A stretch of 38,901 nt of DNA from Lachnospiraceae bacterium (GCA_017623215.1 JAGAPO010000112.1:1-38901); one strand, 5' to 3'; shown: positions 22,918 to 31,388, counted from the stretch's first letter. Notes: generated by a model not told the origin, from the sequence alone. Program-made: numbers and translations.

Positions 22918-24471
22918 ATGATAACAGTAAAACATGCAACGACAAAGAAGCGATTCGGCGACTCGATTTTTAAGAGCATCGCGGTCGGCCGCGCATATGA
23001 GCTGCTTCGGCATGACTTAATGGAGCATTTAAAGGAGATTCAAAGCGAGCTGCACTTTCAATATTGCAGATTCCATGGACTCTTCAATGAAGAGATGGCG
23101 ATCGTGCGCAGGCTCCCGGACGGATCGATTGCATATCAGTGGCACTACATTGATAAGATGACCGATAATCTGCTGTCCGTGGGACTCAAGCCGTTCTTTG
23201 AGCTCGGCGATATGCCGGATGAGCTGGTATCGGGAGATACGCACGCGTGCTACTGGAATATGAATACGAGCGAGCCGAAGGACTATGCGGAATGGGGCGC
23301 GTTAGTGGGAAATTTTGTCAGCCATTTGGTTGACCGGTACGGACTGGACGAGGTGCGGACCTGGTATTTTGAAGTGTGGAATGAGCCGAATCTGAAGGGC
23401 TTCTGGCAGGCCGGAATGGAGGCATATTATAAGTTCTATCAGTATGCCGCAGAGGCGGTGAAGCGGGTTGATACCGGAATCCGGGTAGGAGGACCTGCGA
23501 CCGCGGGCGGCGATTATGTCGCAGAACTGATTGCGTTCTGTTCATCCAATCAAGTTCCTCTTGACTTTATTACCACACATGCCTATCCGATTGGAGAATA
23601 TTGCGAATATAAGGAAAGAGTTGGTTCGCCTTATGAGCTGGGCGAGTATTTTGTAGGAAGATTCAAAGAGGTAAAAGAGGCCGTGCAGAAATCAAGCATG
23701 CCGGATCTGGAGATTCACTGGACGGAATGGAACACGCAGTCGGGCAATTCCTCAAAGAATATTTCGTGGACCTGCAATCCGACGGTGGACCTGCATTTCG
23801 GAGGCGCGTGCGTGGTAAGAAATATGCTCGGAGTCAGGGATATCTGTGATTCCGCCGCCTATTGGGTGGCGAGCGATATCTTCGAAGAAGCGGGAATGCC
23901 GCACAGTGTATTTTCCTGTACATACGGGCTGGTAAATATCCACGGAATCAAGAAATCGACCTATAACGCATATAAGCTGTTAAGAAAGCTGCGAGGCTAT
24001 GAAATGGACTGTGAACGTGGAGAGGCTTATCCGTTGGGATGCGGTCTTGCTGCTGTGGAGGAGAACGGTGTGGTAAGAGTGCTCGCCTATAACCAGCAGC
24101 TTTTGGAGATTAAGGAGCAGCCTGACTGGAACGAGAATCTGGAGATCCAAATGCCGGACGGCGAGTACGTGATTACGGCCGCGAAGATTGCAAAGGGGCA
24201 GGGAAGCTGTTATGAGATATGGCGTGAGATGGGAACGCCGCAGAACCTTTCAAAGACCCAGGAGGAGCTTTTGCGCTTCTGCAGCATGATGAAGTATGAA
24301 TATCAGCTGACATCGGCCGAAAATGGGGTGTTGAAGACCGGCTTCCGGTTAAAGGCCGACGAAGTGATCTATCTGGAGATTCAGAAGAAGGATATTCCGG
24401 CACTTCCGAGAAAGATGTCGGATTCGTTCATGAAGCAGTGGAATGCGGCACTGATGCTGGCGGAGAAATAA
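22918..24471 (+). CDS. GH39-family glycosidase (beta-xylosidase-like)
   Basis: The protein has 517 residues, near the length of bacterial GH39 beta-xylosidases, which release xylose from xylo-oligosaccharides with retention. The (beta/alpha)8 barrel shows RFHGLFNEEMAIV, KPFFELGDMP, the acid/base Glu156 in WYFEVWNEPN and the nucleophile Glu270 in IHWTEWNT. A C-terminal beta-sandwich follows. There is no signal peptide, so it acts inside the cell. The start at 22918 has GGAGG 6 nt upstream; an in-frame ATG at 22888 with an AAAGGA site would add 10 residues and cannot be excluded. It lies just downstream of the three-way palindromic element. Confidence 0.9.
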   Translation: MITVKHATTKKRFGDSIFKSIAVGRAYELLRHDLMEHLKEIQSELHFQYCRFHGLFNEEMAIVRRLPDGSIAYQWHYIDKMTDNLLSVGLKPFFELGDMPDELVSGDTHACYWNMNTSEPKDYAEWGALVGNFVSHLVDRYGLDEVRTWYFEVWNEPNLKGFWQAGMEAYYKFYQYAAEAVKRVDTGIRVGGPATAGGDYVAELIAFCSSNQVPLDFITTHAYPIGEYCEYKERVGSPYELGEYFVGRFKEVKEAVQKSSMPDLEIHWTEWNTQSGNSSKNISWTCNPTVDLHFGGACVVRNMLGVRDICDSAAYWVASDIFEEAGMPHSVFSCTYGLVNIHGIKKSTYNAYKLLRKLRGYEMDCERGEAYPLGCGLAAVEENGVVRVLAYNQQLLEIKEQPDWNENLEIQMPDGEYVITAAKIAKGQGSCYEIWREMGTPQNLSKTQEELLRFCSMMKYEYQLTSAENGVLKTGFRLKADEVIYLEIQKKDIPALPRKMSDSFMKQWNAALMLAEK

Positions 24472-24494
24472 TCGCTTCCCGAAAGTGTGCGGGT

Positions 24495-24512
24495 GCTTTC
24501 CGTGCGGAAAGC
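24495..24512 (+). other. Hairpin after the GH39 gene
   Basis: GCTTTCC-GTGC-GGAAAGC, a 7-bp stem 23 bases after the GH39 stop, without a T-tract. It may mark the 3' end of the transcript. Confidence 0.4.
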
Positions 24513-24569
24513 GGTCACGTACGTCTCATGGACCGAAGAAATTGTAAGCTTGGATTTCGACTTTCGGCG

Positions 24570-24598
24570 TCATACAGAAAATTCCTCTTGCATATACT
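24570..24598 (+). promoter_or_regulatory. SigE-type sporulation promoter of spoIVA
   Basis: TCATACA (24570-24576) and CATATACT (24591-24598) are separated by 14 bp and fit the mother-cell SigE consensus (kmATAnn, then CATAyAhT). spoIVA is a SigE-dependent gene in Bacillus subtilis. The predicted leader is about 150 nt and contains the small ORF at 24644. Confidence 0.75.
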
Positions 24599-24643
24599 GT
24601 ACAGACGGCGGTATTTCGTACATATATGCAGGAGGAGTTTTGA

Positions 24644-24766
24644 ATGCTGATGAATGCTGAGTCTGCTCAGACGGTGAATTGGCCGGGCTGTCCGTCCACG
24701 GCAGAACGTGGTTCGGGCAGACAGGAATTTGAACATCTCCTGCGGGAACGGAGGTTGTATGGATAA
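24644..24766 (+). CDS. Putative 40-codon upstream ORF overlapping the spoIVA start
   Basis: An ATG with a strong GGAGG site 8 nt upstream opens a 40-codon frame (MLMNAESAQTVNWPGCP to EHLLRERRLYG). Its TAA stop lies 8 nt inside spoIVA, in another frame. It has no membrane segment or recognised domain and is rich in Arg and Glu near its end. The overlap suggests translational coupling or a regulatory leader peptide. Evidence is limited to the ribosome binding site and position; conservation is unknown. Confidence 0.4.
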   Translation: MLMNAESAQTVNWPGCPSTAERGSGRQEFEHLLRERRLYG

Positions 24767-26249
24767 TTCGGGTTCTTTGGGATATAACGTATACAAAGAC
24801 ATTAACGCACGAACGAAGGGAGAAATCTATATCGGAGTTGTCGGACCGGTGCGCACCGGCAAATCCACATTTATCAAGCGGTTCATGGATCTTTTGGTAA
24901 TTCCGAATATCGAGGATGCGCATGTGAAGGAACGCACGGTGGATGAGCTGCCGCAGTCGGCAGCAGGAAAGACCATTATGACGACCGAGCCCAAATTCAT
25001 TCCGAAGGAGGCGGCAAAGATTACGCTTCCGGATGAGACAGAGGTGAAGATTCGGCTGATTGACTGCGTTGGTTATATGGTTGACGGGGCGGCGGGGCAT
25101 GTGGAGAATGGGCAGGAGCGTCTGGTAAAGACGCCGTGGTTCGACCATGAGATTCCGTTCACGCAGGCCGCGGAGATAGGAACGAGAAAGGTGATCAATG
25201 ATCATTCGACGATCGGCGTTGTGATTACAGCGGACGGAAGCTTCGGCGACCTGGAGAGGGCAGCGTATCAGGCGCCGGAGGAACGCACGATTCAGGAGTT
25301 AAAGAAGCTTGGAAAGCCGTTCATTGTACTCTTAAATACCGCAAAGCCTTATTCGGAGGAGACAAGGGTGCTGGCCGCGGAGATCTCGGAAAAGAACGGG
25401 GTATCGGTGCTTCCGGTCAACTGTGAGCAGTTGAAGAAAGAGGATATTACCCGGATTATGGAGCAGATTCTATCGGTATTTCCGGTGGCGGAGCTGGATT
25501 TCTTTATTCCGAAATGGGCGGAGATGCTGCCGAACGATCATTATCTGAAGGCGGATTTGATTGCAGCAGTTAAGAATCTGATGAAGCAGATTCGCCTGAT
25601 GAAGGATATCAGAGGTCCGATCCTTCCGGTCGAATCCAAGTATGTGGAGGATTTTAAGGTTGACTCGATTAACCGGGAGAACGGTAATGTCCGGATTCAG
25701 GCGCGCATCCCGGATCAGTATTATTATGATATTATCAGCGATATGATTGGAATGCCGGTGGAGGGCGAATATCAGTTCTTATCCACGTTAAAGGAGCTTG
25801 CCGGAAAACGGCAGGAGTATGAGAAGGTTGGGGCAGCCTGCGAACAGGTACAGTATAAGGGCTACGGTGTCGTAACGCCGATGCGGGATGAAATCTCGAT
25901 TGCGGAGCCGGAGATTATTAAGCATGGCGCGAAGTTCGGTGTGAAGATTCATGCGAGCGCGCCGTCCGTTCATATGATTCGAGCCAATATTGAGACAGAG
26001 ATCGCACCGATCGTCGGAAGCGAGGAACAGGCGAAGGATCTGGTGGAGTACATCAAGGCACAGACCAGGGAGGATCCGGACGGAATCTGGGACACCAATA
26101 TCTTCGGAAAGACAATCGGGCAGCTTGTGGACGACGGAATCGGCGCAAAGATCGGGAAGATGACCGACGAGAGCCAGGTAAAGCTGCAGGATACGATGCA
26201 GAAGATTATTAACGACAGCAACGGCGGACTGATCTGTATTATAATTTAG
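24759..26249 (+). CDS. spoIVA: Stage IV sporulation protein A (spore coat morphogenetic ATPase)
   Basis: SpoIVA is made in the mother cell, hydrolyses ATP and polymerises around the forespore as the base layer of the coat; it is also needed for cortex formation. The 496 residues match the usual length. The Walker A motif GPVRTGKST (29-37) and a TRAFAC-like nucleotide-binding domain (LIDCVGYMVDGAAGH) occupy the N-terminal part. The middle and C-terminal domains follow, ending in the conserved hydrophobic tail GGLICIII, which helps localise the protein. The ATG at 24759 has GGAGGT 4-9 nt upstream and gives the family N-terminus MDNSGSLGYNVYKDI; an earlier ATG at 24708 is less likely. This gene shows that the organism forms endospores. 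Confidence 0.98.
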   Translation: MDNSGSLGYNVYKDINARTKGEIYIGVVGPVRTGKSTFIKRFMDLLVIPNIEDAHVKERTVDELPQSAAGKTIMTTEPKFIPKEAAKITLPDETEVKIRLIDCVGYMVDGAAGHVENGQERLVKTPWFDHEIPFTQAAEIGTRKVINDHSTIGVVITADGSFGDLERAAYQAPEERTIQELKKLGKPFIVLLNTAKPYSEETRVLAAEISEKNGVSVLPVNCEQLKKEDITRIMEQILSVFPVAELDFFIPKWAEMLPNDHYLKADLIAAVKNLMKQIRLMKDIRGPILPVESKYVEDFKVDSINRENGNVRIQARIPDQYYYDIISDMIGMPVEGEYQFLSTLKELAGKRQEYEKVGAACEQVQYKGYGVVTPMRDEISIAEPEIIKHGAKFGVKIHASAPSVHMIRANIETEIAPIVGSEEQAKDLVEYIKAQTREDPDGIWDTNIFGKTIGQLVDDGIGAKIGKMTDESQVKLQDTMQKIINDSNGGLICIII

Positions 26250-26343
26250 AGCAAAATGCTTGCCAGCCGATGGAAAGTGTGATATTTTAGGAATGAAAAA
26301 GTCTGCATAAGACAGGACAAATGAGAAAGGCAGGGATACTGAT

Positions 26344-27489
26344 ATGAAATATTTTGAAACGTATCGTTCCAACACGTATGCCGGAAGCGGCAATCAGTAC
26401 ATCTTTTCTGCGGAGGAGAAACGTGTCGGAAGAATCTTTTACAAGATTGCGAATGGAGGAAGTTTCTCGTATTCGTTTTTGTTCTCGAATACGGTTGACA
26501 GTACATTTTCGAACGGAGCGGTCAGCCATAAGAATCTGATCTGTGATGAGTGGCAGATTCTGGGAGTCAGAGTCGGAAGATGTGCTGAGATTGAGCGGAG
26601 AACCTTCCAGATGACGGACGAGAAGGAATATCCGGAGATTGTGATGGGGGAAGATGCGTCAGAGGCGGATATCGCAGTTGGCGACTTTAAAGAGGTAACA
26701 TTCTGCGGTGAAAAGCAGAAGCTGGTTCATCCGGGAGAGATGTTCGCATCCGATCCGGTATGTCTTACTCTAAATGCCGGCGAGTATCTGTGCCTTGAGA
26801 TTGCGTTTCAGGGCTCCATGATTCCCTCACACGAGGAAAGTATCATTCCCTGTTTTGTAAAGACGGGAGAGAAGTGGACGTTTTCGAAAAAGATGCCGTA
26901 CGCATCGATGGTCGGCTGTGATCGGAAGGTGGATGTAAGAGTTGGATATATCGGAGATTCCATCACACAGGGAATCGGAACTGCGATCAATTCTTATGCA
27001 CACTGGAATGCCAGGGTATCCGAAAAGCTGGGAGAACGCTACGCGTTCTGGAATCTCGGCCTTGGTTACGGAAGAGCGGAGGATGCGGCGAGCGACGGTG
27101 CTTGGCTTTTTAAGGCGAAACAGAATGATGTAGTTGTTGTATGCTTTGGTGTGAATGATCTTCATCAGGGCAATTCGGAGGAGCAGATTAAGAAATACCT
27201 GCTTTCCATCGTTACCTATCTGAAGAAGGCGGGCGTAAAGGTTCTGGTTCAGACGATTCCGCCGTTTGATTACCAGGGCGCTCACATTCAGATGTGGAAG
27301 AATATTAATGAGTATATTCGGAATGACCTTGCCGGCGTGGCCGACGCGGTCTTTGACGTGGTTCCGGTGCTTGGAAAGGGAGGCGAGGAAAGCCACCGCG
27401 CAAGATACGGCGGACATCCGAATGCGGAGGGCTGTGAGGCCTGGGCGGAAGCGCTGTATCCGGTGCTGAAGGAACTGATTGAGCGCTGA
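26344..27489 (+). CDS. SGNH/GDSL-family hydrolase
   Basis: The protein has 381 residues. An N-terminal beta-rich domain of about 190 residues precedes an SGNH hydrolase domain. Block I is GYIGDSITQG with catalytic Ser206. The block II Gly lies in NLGLGYGRA, block III is FGVNDLH with Asn271, and block V is GGHPNAEGC with His358. The residue three before that histidine, usually the triad Asp, is Tyr355 here, so a Ser-His dyad or another acid must operate. There is no signal peptide. The two-domain form resembles carbohydrate acetylesterases, which would fit the nearby glycosidases. The ribosome binding site is moderate (AAAGGCAGGG). The 94-base gap from spoIVA shows no clear promoter. Confidence 0.85.
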   Translation: MKYFETYRSNTYAGSGNQYIFSAEEKRVGRIFYKIANGGSFSYSFLFSNTVDSTFSNGAVSHKNLICDEWQILGVRVGRCAEIERRTFQMTDEKEYPEIVMGEDASEADIAVGDFKEVTFCGEKQKLVHPGEMFASDPVCLTLNAGEYLCLEIAFQGSMIPSHEESIIPCFVKTGEKWTFSKKMPYASMVGCDRKVDVRVGYIGDSITQGIGTAINSYAHWNARVSEKLGERYAFWNLGLGYGRAEDAASDGAWLFKAKQNDVVVVCFGVNDLHQGNSEEQIKKYLLSIVTYLKKAGVKVLVQTIPPFDYQGAHIQMWKNINEYIRNDLAGVADAVFDVVPVLGKGGEESHRARYGGHPNAEGCEAWAEALYPVLKELIER

Positions 27490-27610
27490 TGGGAATTGCT
27501 CAAGGGCGGCGGTGGAAATTGCGTGCGAAGTCTCTGTGAAGTCCCCTGGATTCACCGGGTGTCGTTCAAGGAAAGAACTTAGGAATAATAAAATTTTATA
27601 AATTTGTTAC

Positions 27611-27659
27611 AAAATCCCGTATGTTTTTAAAGAAATCTTTTGAAAATATACGGGATTTT
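27611..27659. terminator. Bidirectional rho-independent terminator
   Basis: Arms AAAATCCCGTAT and ATACGGGATTTT (27611-27622 with 27648-27659) form a 12-bp perfect stem, extended inside by GTTTT/GAAAAT. A T-run follows on the plus strand, and a matching run exists on the minus strand. Confidence 0.85.
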
Positions 27660-27731
27660 TACGGTCAAATGGTAGTCATTGGAAGTCTTTTGCTTTTTTA
27701 AACAAATTTTTAAAAAAATGCTGACACATTA

Positions 27732-27760
27732 TTGACAAAACTTAACGGTGTTGGTATAAT
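27732..27760 (+). promoter_or_regulatory. Consensus SigA promoter of the NlpC/P60 gene
   Basis: Perfect TTGACA (27732-27737) and TATAAT (27755-27760) are separated by 17 bp, with a TG extension. The leader is about 80 nt. Strong constitutive vegetative expression is expected. Confidence 0.92.
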
Positions 27761-27845
27761 ACGAAATTAATAAAGTTAATATTTTTGTAACATATTTAAA
27801 TGAAATGTAAGGTTTGTAGTGTAAGAAGAGATTCGGAGGTTACTC

Positions 27846-28925
27846 ATGACAAAGGTATTTTGGAGAGCAGCGATTTTGGGTTTTGTAGGCGCAGCGGCAA
27901 TTTGTCTCAGAGCGGTTCCGGCAGCGGCGGAGACGGTGGACGGAGAGAATTCGATTGGTGGAATCACCGTCGCAATTAACAATTATTATGATCAGATTGA
28001 TGATTCGGAGGAAGAAGTAGATACAACAGAGCTGTTGTCCATGGAGATTGTAATCCCGGAGAATATCGCGATTGCGAACGTGGACAAGCATTTGAATATT
28101 CGTAAGGAGGCCACGACAAGCAGTGCGATCGTCGGAATTCTGCCGAAGAACGCGTATTGTATCGTAGAGAGCGTGTCGGATGGCTGGGCGAAGATTACAT
28201 CCGGTAAGGTATCCGGTTATGCGTCAACGGAATATTTATATATGGGAGAAGAGGCTGTTGCGAAGGCAAAAGAGGTGGGAAGTGTTGTTGCACGTGTGCA
28301 GGGAACCGGTCTGAGAGTCAGACTGGAGCCGAGTACCGAAGCGGCGATTCTGACACAGGTAAGCACCGGTGAGGAGCTTGAGGTTCTCGATGATATGATC
28401 GTGAACAAGAATGACCCGGTTGCAAAGACCTGGGTTCAGGTTCAGTTAGACGGTAACACAACCGGTTATGTGGCATCGGAGTATGTGGAGATTACATATT
28501 CGTGGCCGACAGCAACGGAGGCCAAGGAGCTGGATTCAAGCGTATCGTCGCTGCGTTCCAGAATGGTTAGCTTTGCGAAGCAGTATGTTGGTCTGAAGTA
28601 TGTATGGGGCGGTACCAGCCTGACGACTGGTGCGGATTGTTCCGGTTTCGTCCTTGCAATTTATAAGCAGTTCGGTATTACGGGACTGCCCAGAGTGTCC
28701 AGGGATATTGCAAAGTCTTCCAAGGGGACTGTAATTAGTCTTTCGGAGGCTAAGCCGGGCGACCTGGTGTTCTATGGCGTAACTTCGACGGGGTATATTG
28801 ATCATGTGGCGATGTATATCGGTAATGGTCAGGTGATTCATGCGAGCGGCCGAAAGACGGGTGTTAAGATTTCGGCGGTCGGCTATCGGACACCGCTGAA
28901 GGTAGTGCGTTTTATTAACGATTGA
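27846..28925 (+). CDS. Secreted peptidoglycan hydrolase: two SH3 domains and NlpC/P60
   Basis: The protein has 359 residues. A signal peptide (about 1-29, hydrophobic core then AVPAAAET) directs export. After an acidic stretch (DDSEEEVDT) come two bacterial SH3 repeats, about 75-132 (LNIRKEATTSSAIVG) and 148-215 (LRVRLEPSTEAAIL), which bind the wall. The C-terminal NlpC/P60 domain has Cys265 (ADCSGF), His320 (IDHVAMY) and His332 (VIHASG), the usual catalytic triad for cleaving cell-wall peptide links. It has the modular build of cell-separation or wall-remodelling endopeptidases. A GGAGG site precedes the ATG. It is flanked by its own promoter and terminator, so it is monocistronic. Confidence 0.95.
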   Translation: MTKVFWRAAILGFVGAAAICLRAVPAAAETVDGENSIGGITVAINNYYDQIDDSEEEVDTTELLSMEIVIPENIAIANVDKHLNIRKEATTSSAIVGILPKNAYCIVESVSDGWAKITSGKVSGYASTEYLYMGEEAVAKAKEVGSVVARVQGTGLRVRLEPSTEAAILTQVSTGEELEVLDDMIVNKNDPVAKTWVQVQLDGNTTGYVASEYVEITYSWPTATEAKELDSSVSSLRSRMVSFAKQYVGLKYVWGGTSLTTGADCSGFVLAIYKQFGITGLPRVSRDIAKSSKGTVISLSEAKPGDLVFYGVTSTGYIDHVAMYIGNGQVIHASGRKTGVKISAVGYRTPLKVVRFIND

Positions 28926-28935
28926 TTGTCCTTTG

Positions 28936-28970
28936 GGGGGAAGACTCAATAAGTTGAGCCTTCCCCCTTT
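28936..28970 (+). terminator. Rho-independent terminator of the NlpC/P60 gene
   Basis: Arms GGGGGAAG-A-CTCAA and TTGAG-C-CTTCCCCC with one mismatch and a TAAG loop, then TTT. It begins 10 bases after the stop. Confidence 0.88.
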
Positions 28971-28988
28971 AAAACGCCTTTAAAACGC
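28967..28988. repeat. Perfect 11-bp tandem duplication
   Basis: CTTTAAAACGC occurs twice without spacing (28967-28977, 28978-28988), directly after the terminator stem. Confidence 0.9.
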
Positions 28989-29011
28989 TTTTGGTTGTTT
29001 GGAGTTGATTC

Positions 29012-29040
29012 TTGACATCTTAAGAGTTCCTAATTATAAT
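29012..29040 (+). promoter_or_regulatory. Consensus SigA promoter just upstream of a terminator hairpin
   Basis: Perfect TTGACA (29012-29017) and TATAAT (29035-29040) with 17-bp spacing. The predicted start (about 29047) falls at the first bases of the hairpin at 29046-29068. Confidence 0.85.
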
Positions 29041-29045
29041 GTAAG

Positions 29046-29068
29046 AAGCCCCTTTTATGGGGCTTTTT
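29046..29068 (+). terminator. Terminator-like hairpin at the predicted 5' end of the next transcript
   Basis: AAGCCCC-TTTTAT-GGGGCTT followed by TTT. It looks like a rho-independent terminator, yet sits right at the start site of a consensus promoter. It may back up termination from upstream, or form a protective 5' stem on the mRNA of the MutS-like gene. Confidence 0.7.
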
Positions 29069-29176
29069 GGTGTAGGAGGGGTCGGGAGAATTGAGAAGTG
29101 GGGGAGAGGGAACGGAAAGGGGTTCCGATATATTTGAGGTGGTTCGTGATGTGGTTTGAGAGGAAGGATGAGAGGT

Positions 29177-30865
29177 ATGCCGCAGAGTGCGATTAATGTT
29201 TTGATTACTGTGATTTCGGTTGTTGTGATGCTCGTTGTGAAGAGTTTGTATGATGCCAAGACCCAGAAGAGGAAGCTTCGGGGGAGGGTGATGAGACGTT
29301 GGGGAGAGGTTCCGGAGGAGGAGTATACGCAGGAGAAGTATGATTCGATTCAGTTTTTTTATCGTGTGAAGGCGAAGAGAGAACGGGATGTGGATGATAT
29401 TACCTGGAATGATCTGGCAATGGATCAGGTGTATATGTTGATGAATAATACTTGCTCGGCGATTGGCGAGGAGTATTTGTATGCGGTGTTAAGGCGGCCG
29501 GTTACGGATGAGAAGGTTTTGGCGGAGCGGAATCGGTTGATGGAGTTTTTCGCGGAGAATGAGGAGAAGAGACTGGATCTGCAGGTCGAGCTTGCCTGTA
29601 TGGGGAAGATGAAGCGGATCTCGGTGTATGAGTATATGAACCGGCTGAATGCGATTCCCGAAGAGTCCAATGTGCCGCATGTGATGATGGCGATTTGTAT
29701 GGCGACGGGGCTTGGAATGTGTCTGTTCTCTCCGGGGATTGGCGTGATGGTTTCGCTGGTGGTCGCGATTTATAATGTTGTGATGTATAATAAGCGCAAG
29801 CGTGTGATTGAGCCGTATTTTGAAGTAGTGTCGTATATTATCCGGCTTTTGGAGGCAGTGAAGGGAATTCCGAAGCTTGAGATTCCGGAGATTGCGGAGT
29901 ATTCGGAGACGCTTTTGAAGGCGGGGAAGACGTTCCAGGGATTCCGCAGAGGAGCGTCGGTTGTTGCGCCGAAGAAGGCGACCGGCGATATGATGGATGT
30001 GTTCGTGGATTATCTGCGGGTGCTGTTCCATGTGGATCTGATTAAGTTTAACCGGATGCTGGCGCAGCTGAAGAATAATGAGAAGGAGCTGAATCGGATT
30101 TACGAGACGATTGGAATTCTGGATTCGATGCTTGCGGCGGCTTCGTTCCGTGAGATGACGAAGGATTGGTGTCTTCCAGAGCTGGTGCATGAGAAGAAGC
30201 CGTTCCTGGAGGCGGAGAATGTGTATCATCCGATGCTTGAGGAGCCGGTAAAGAATTCGCTCAGGGAGAACCGCTGTGTGCTGATTACCGGATCGAATGC
30301 TTCCGGTAAGTCGACGTTTATTAAGACGCTTGCAATTAATGCGATTCTGGCGCAGACGATTTTTACCGCGCTGGCGGATCGGTATCGTTCCTGCTATTTT
30401 AAGGTGGCTTCTTCGATGGCGTTAAAAGATGATATTGAGAATCATGAGAGTTATTATATTGTGGAGATTAAGTCGTTAAAGAGGATCCTGGATGGGCTTA
30501 GAGAGGAGCTTCCGACTCTTTGCTTTGTGGACGAGGTGCTGCGTGGAACGAATACGCTTGAGCGTATCGCGGCTTCGTCACAGATTCTGGATGGATTTTC
30601 AAAGGCGGGTGCGATGTGCTTCGCAGCGACGCATGATATTGAGCTGACGCATATTCTGGAAAAGGAGTATTCGAATTATCATTTCCAGGAGCAGGTGACG
30701 GAGGATTCGATTCTGTTCGATTATAAGCTGTATGAGGGCCGGGCGGTTTCGCGCAATGCGATTAAGCTGCTTGGTATGATGGGGTATTCGGAGCAGATTA
30801 TCAGCCGGGCCAATGAGGCGGCTTCGCATTTCCTTGAAGCCGGTGAGTGGAATGCGGTTGAGTAG
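29177..30865 (+). CDS. Membrane-anchored MutS-like ATPase
   Basis: The protein has 562 residues. One membrane segment lies near the N-terminus (about 5-22) and a pair near 169-204. A MutS core/lever-type helical region follows, then a MutS-type ATPase: Walker A GSNASGKST (372-380) and Walker B FVDEVLRGTNT (Asp-Glu 452-453), then ATHDIELT. It lacks the N-terminal mismatch-recognition domain with its F-x-E motif, and the Smr domain of MutS2. Such membrane MutS homologues are widespread in Firmicutes but their role is not established. The ATG at 29177 is chosen because AGGAAGG lies 9 nt upstream; an in-frame ATG at 29168 has its site too close. rnhA and mutS follow closely. Confidence 0.87.
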   Translation: MPQSAINVLITVISVVVMLVVKSLYDAKTQKRKLRGRVMRRWGEVPEEEYTQEKYDSIQFFYRVKAKRERDVDDITWNDLAMDQVYMLMNNTCSAIGEEYLYAVLRRPVTDEKVLAERNRLMEFFAENEEKRLDLQVELACMGKMKRISVYEYMNRLNAIPEESNVPHVMMAICMATGLGMCLFSPGIGVMVSLVVAIYNVVMYNKRKRVIEPYFEVVSYIIRLLEAVKGIPKLEIPEIAEYSETLLKAGKTFQGFRRGASVVAPKKATGDMMDVFVDYLRVLFHVDLIKFNRMLAQLKNNEKELNRIYETIGILDSMLAAASFREMTKDWCLPELVHEKKPFLEAENVYHPMLEEPVKNSLRENRCVLITGSNASGKSTFIKTLAINAILAQTIFTALADRYRSCYFKVASSMALKDDIENHESYYIVEIKSLKRILDGLREELPTLCFVDEVLRGTNTLERIAASSQILDGFSKAGAMCFAATHDIELTHILEKEYSNYHFQEQVTEDSILFDYKLYEGRAVSRNAIKLLGMMGYSEQIISRANEAASHFLEAGEWNAVE

Positions 30866-30908
30866 ATGACTGACGGAGTGACAGGACGAGAAAGGGGATG
30901 GTTAGTAT

Positions 30909-31388
30909 ATGAAGGTTACGATATATACGGACGGTTCTGCACGGGGGAACCCGGACGGACCGGGAGGGTTTGGTACGATTTTGTCCTATGTGGATACGAA
31001 GGGGCTCGAGCATGTCAGGGAGATCTCGGCGGGGTATCGGAGAACAACGAATAATCGGATGGAGCTGATGGCGGCGATTGCGGGGCTGGAGGCGCTGAAC
31101 CGTCCCTGTGAGGTGACGCTGTATTCGGATTCGCAGTATCTGATTAAGGCGTTTAATGAGCACTGGATTGACGGCTGGATTCGGAAGGGCTGGAAACGCG
31201 GCGCGAATGAGCCGGTGAAGAATGTGGATCTGTGGAAACGACTGCTTGCCGCGAAGGAGCCGCATGCGGTTACGTTCGTGTGGGTGAAAGGGCATAACGG
31301 GCATCCGCAGAATGAACGGTGCGATGAGCTTGCAACTTCGGCGGCGGATGGGACGAATCTCAGAATTGATACCGGGCTGGAATCTTAG
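30909..31388 (+). CDS. rnhA: Ribonuclease HI
   Basis: RNase HI degrades the RNA strand of RNA-DNA hybrids. It has 159 residues. The catalytic acidic residues are visible: Asp8 ([11 protein letters not shown]), Glu52 (NNRMELMA), Asp74 (YSDSQYLI) and Asp139 (RCDELA). The basic protrusion WIRKGWKRG and the [10 protein letters not shown] loop identify the E. coli-type enzyme. An AAGGGGA site lies upstream of the ATG, 43 nt after the MutS-like gene. With rnhB at 3519, the window contains both RNase H classes. Confidence 0.97.
   Translation: MKVTIYTDGSARGNPDGPGGFGTILSYVDTKGLEHVREISAGYRRTTNNRMELMAAIAGLEALNRPCEVTLYSDSQYLIKAFNEHWIDGWIRKGWKRGANEPVKNVDLWKRLLAAKEPHAVTFVWVKGHNGHPQNERCDELATSAADGTNLRIDTGLES

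Larger units (their letters stand above)
27490..27845. other. Non-coding gap with terminator and consensus promoter
   Basis: The 356-base gap between the SGNH gene and the NlpC/P60 gene turns strongly A+T-rich after 27580. It holds the terminator at 27611-27659 and the promoter at 27732-27760. I see no gene in it. Confidence 0.8.

Noticed and set aside
29091..29159. A 22-codon TTG-started frame behind AGGAGGGG in the leader of the MutS-like gene
   Set aside because: The region is simply purine-rich with several ribosome-binding-site-like strings, the start is a weak codon and the peptide is low in complexity; no support beyond spacing.
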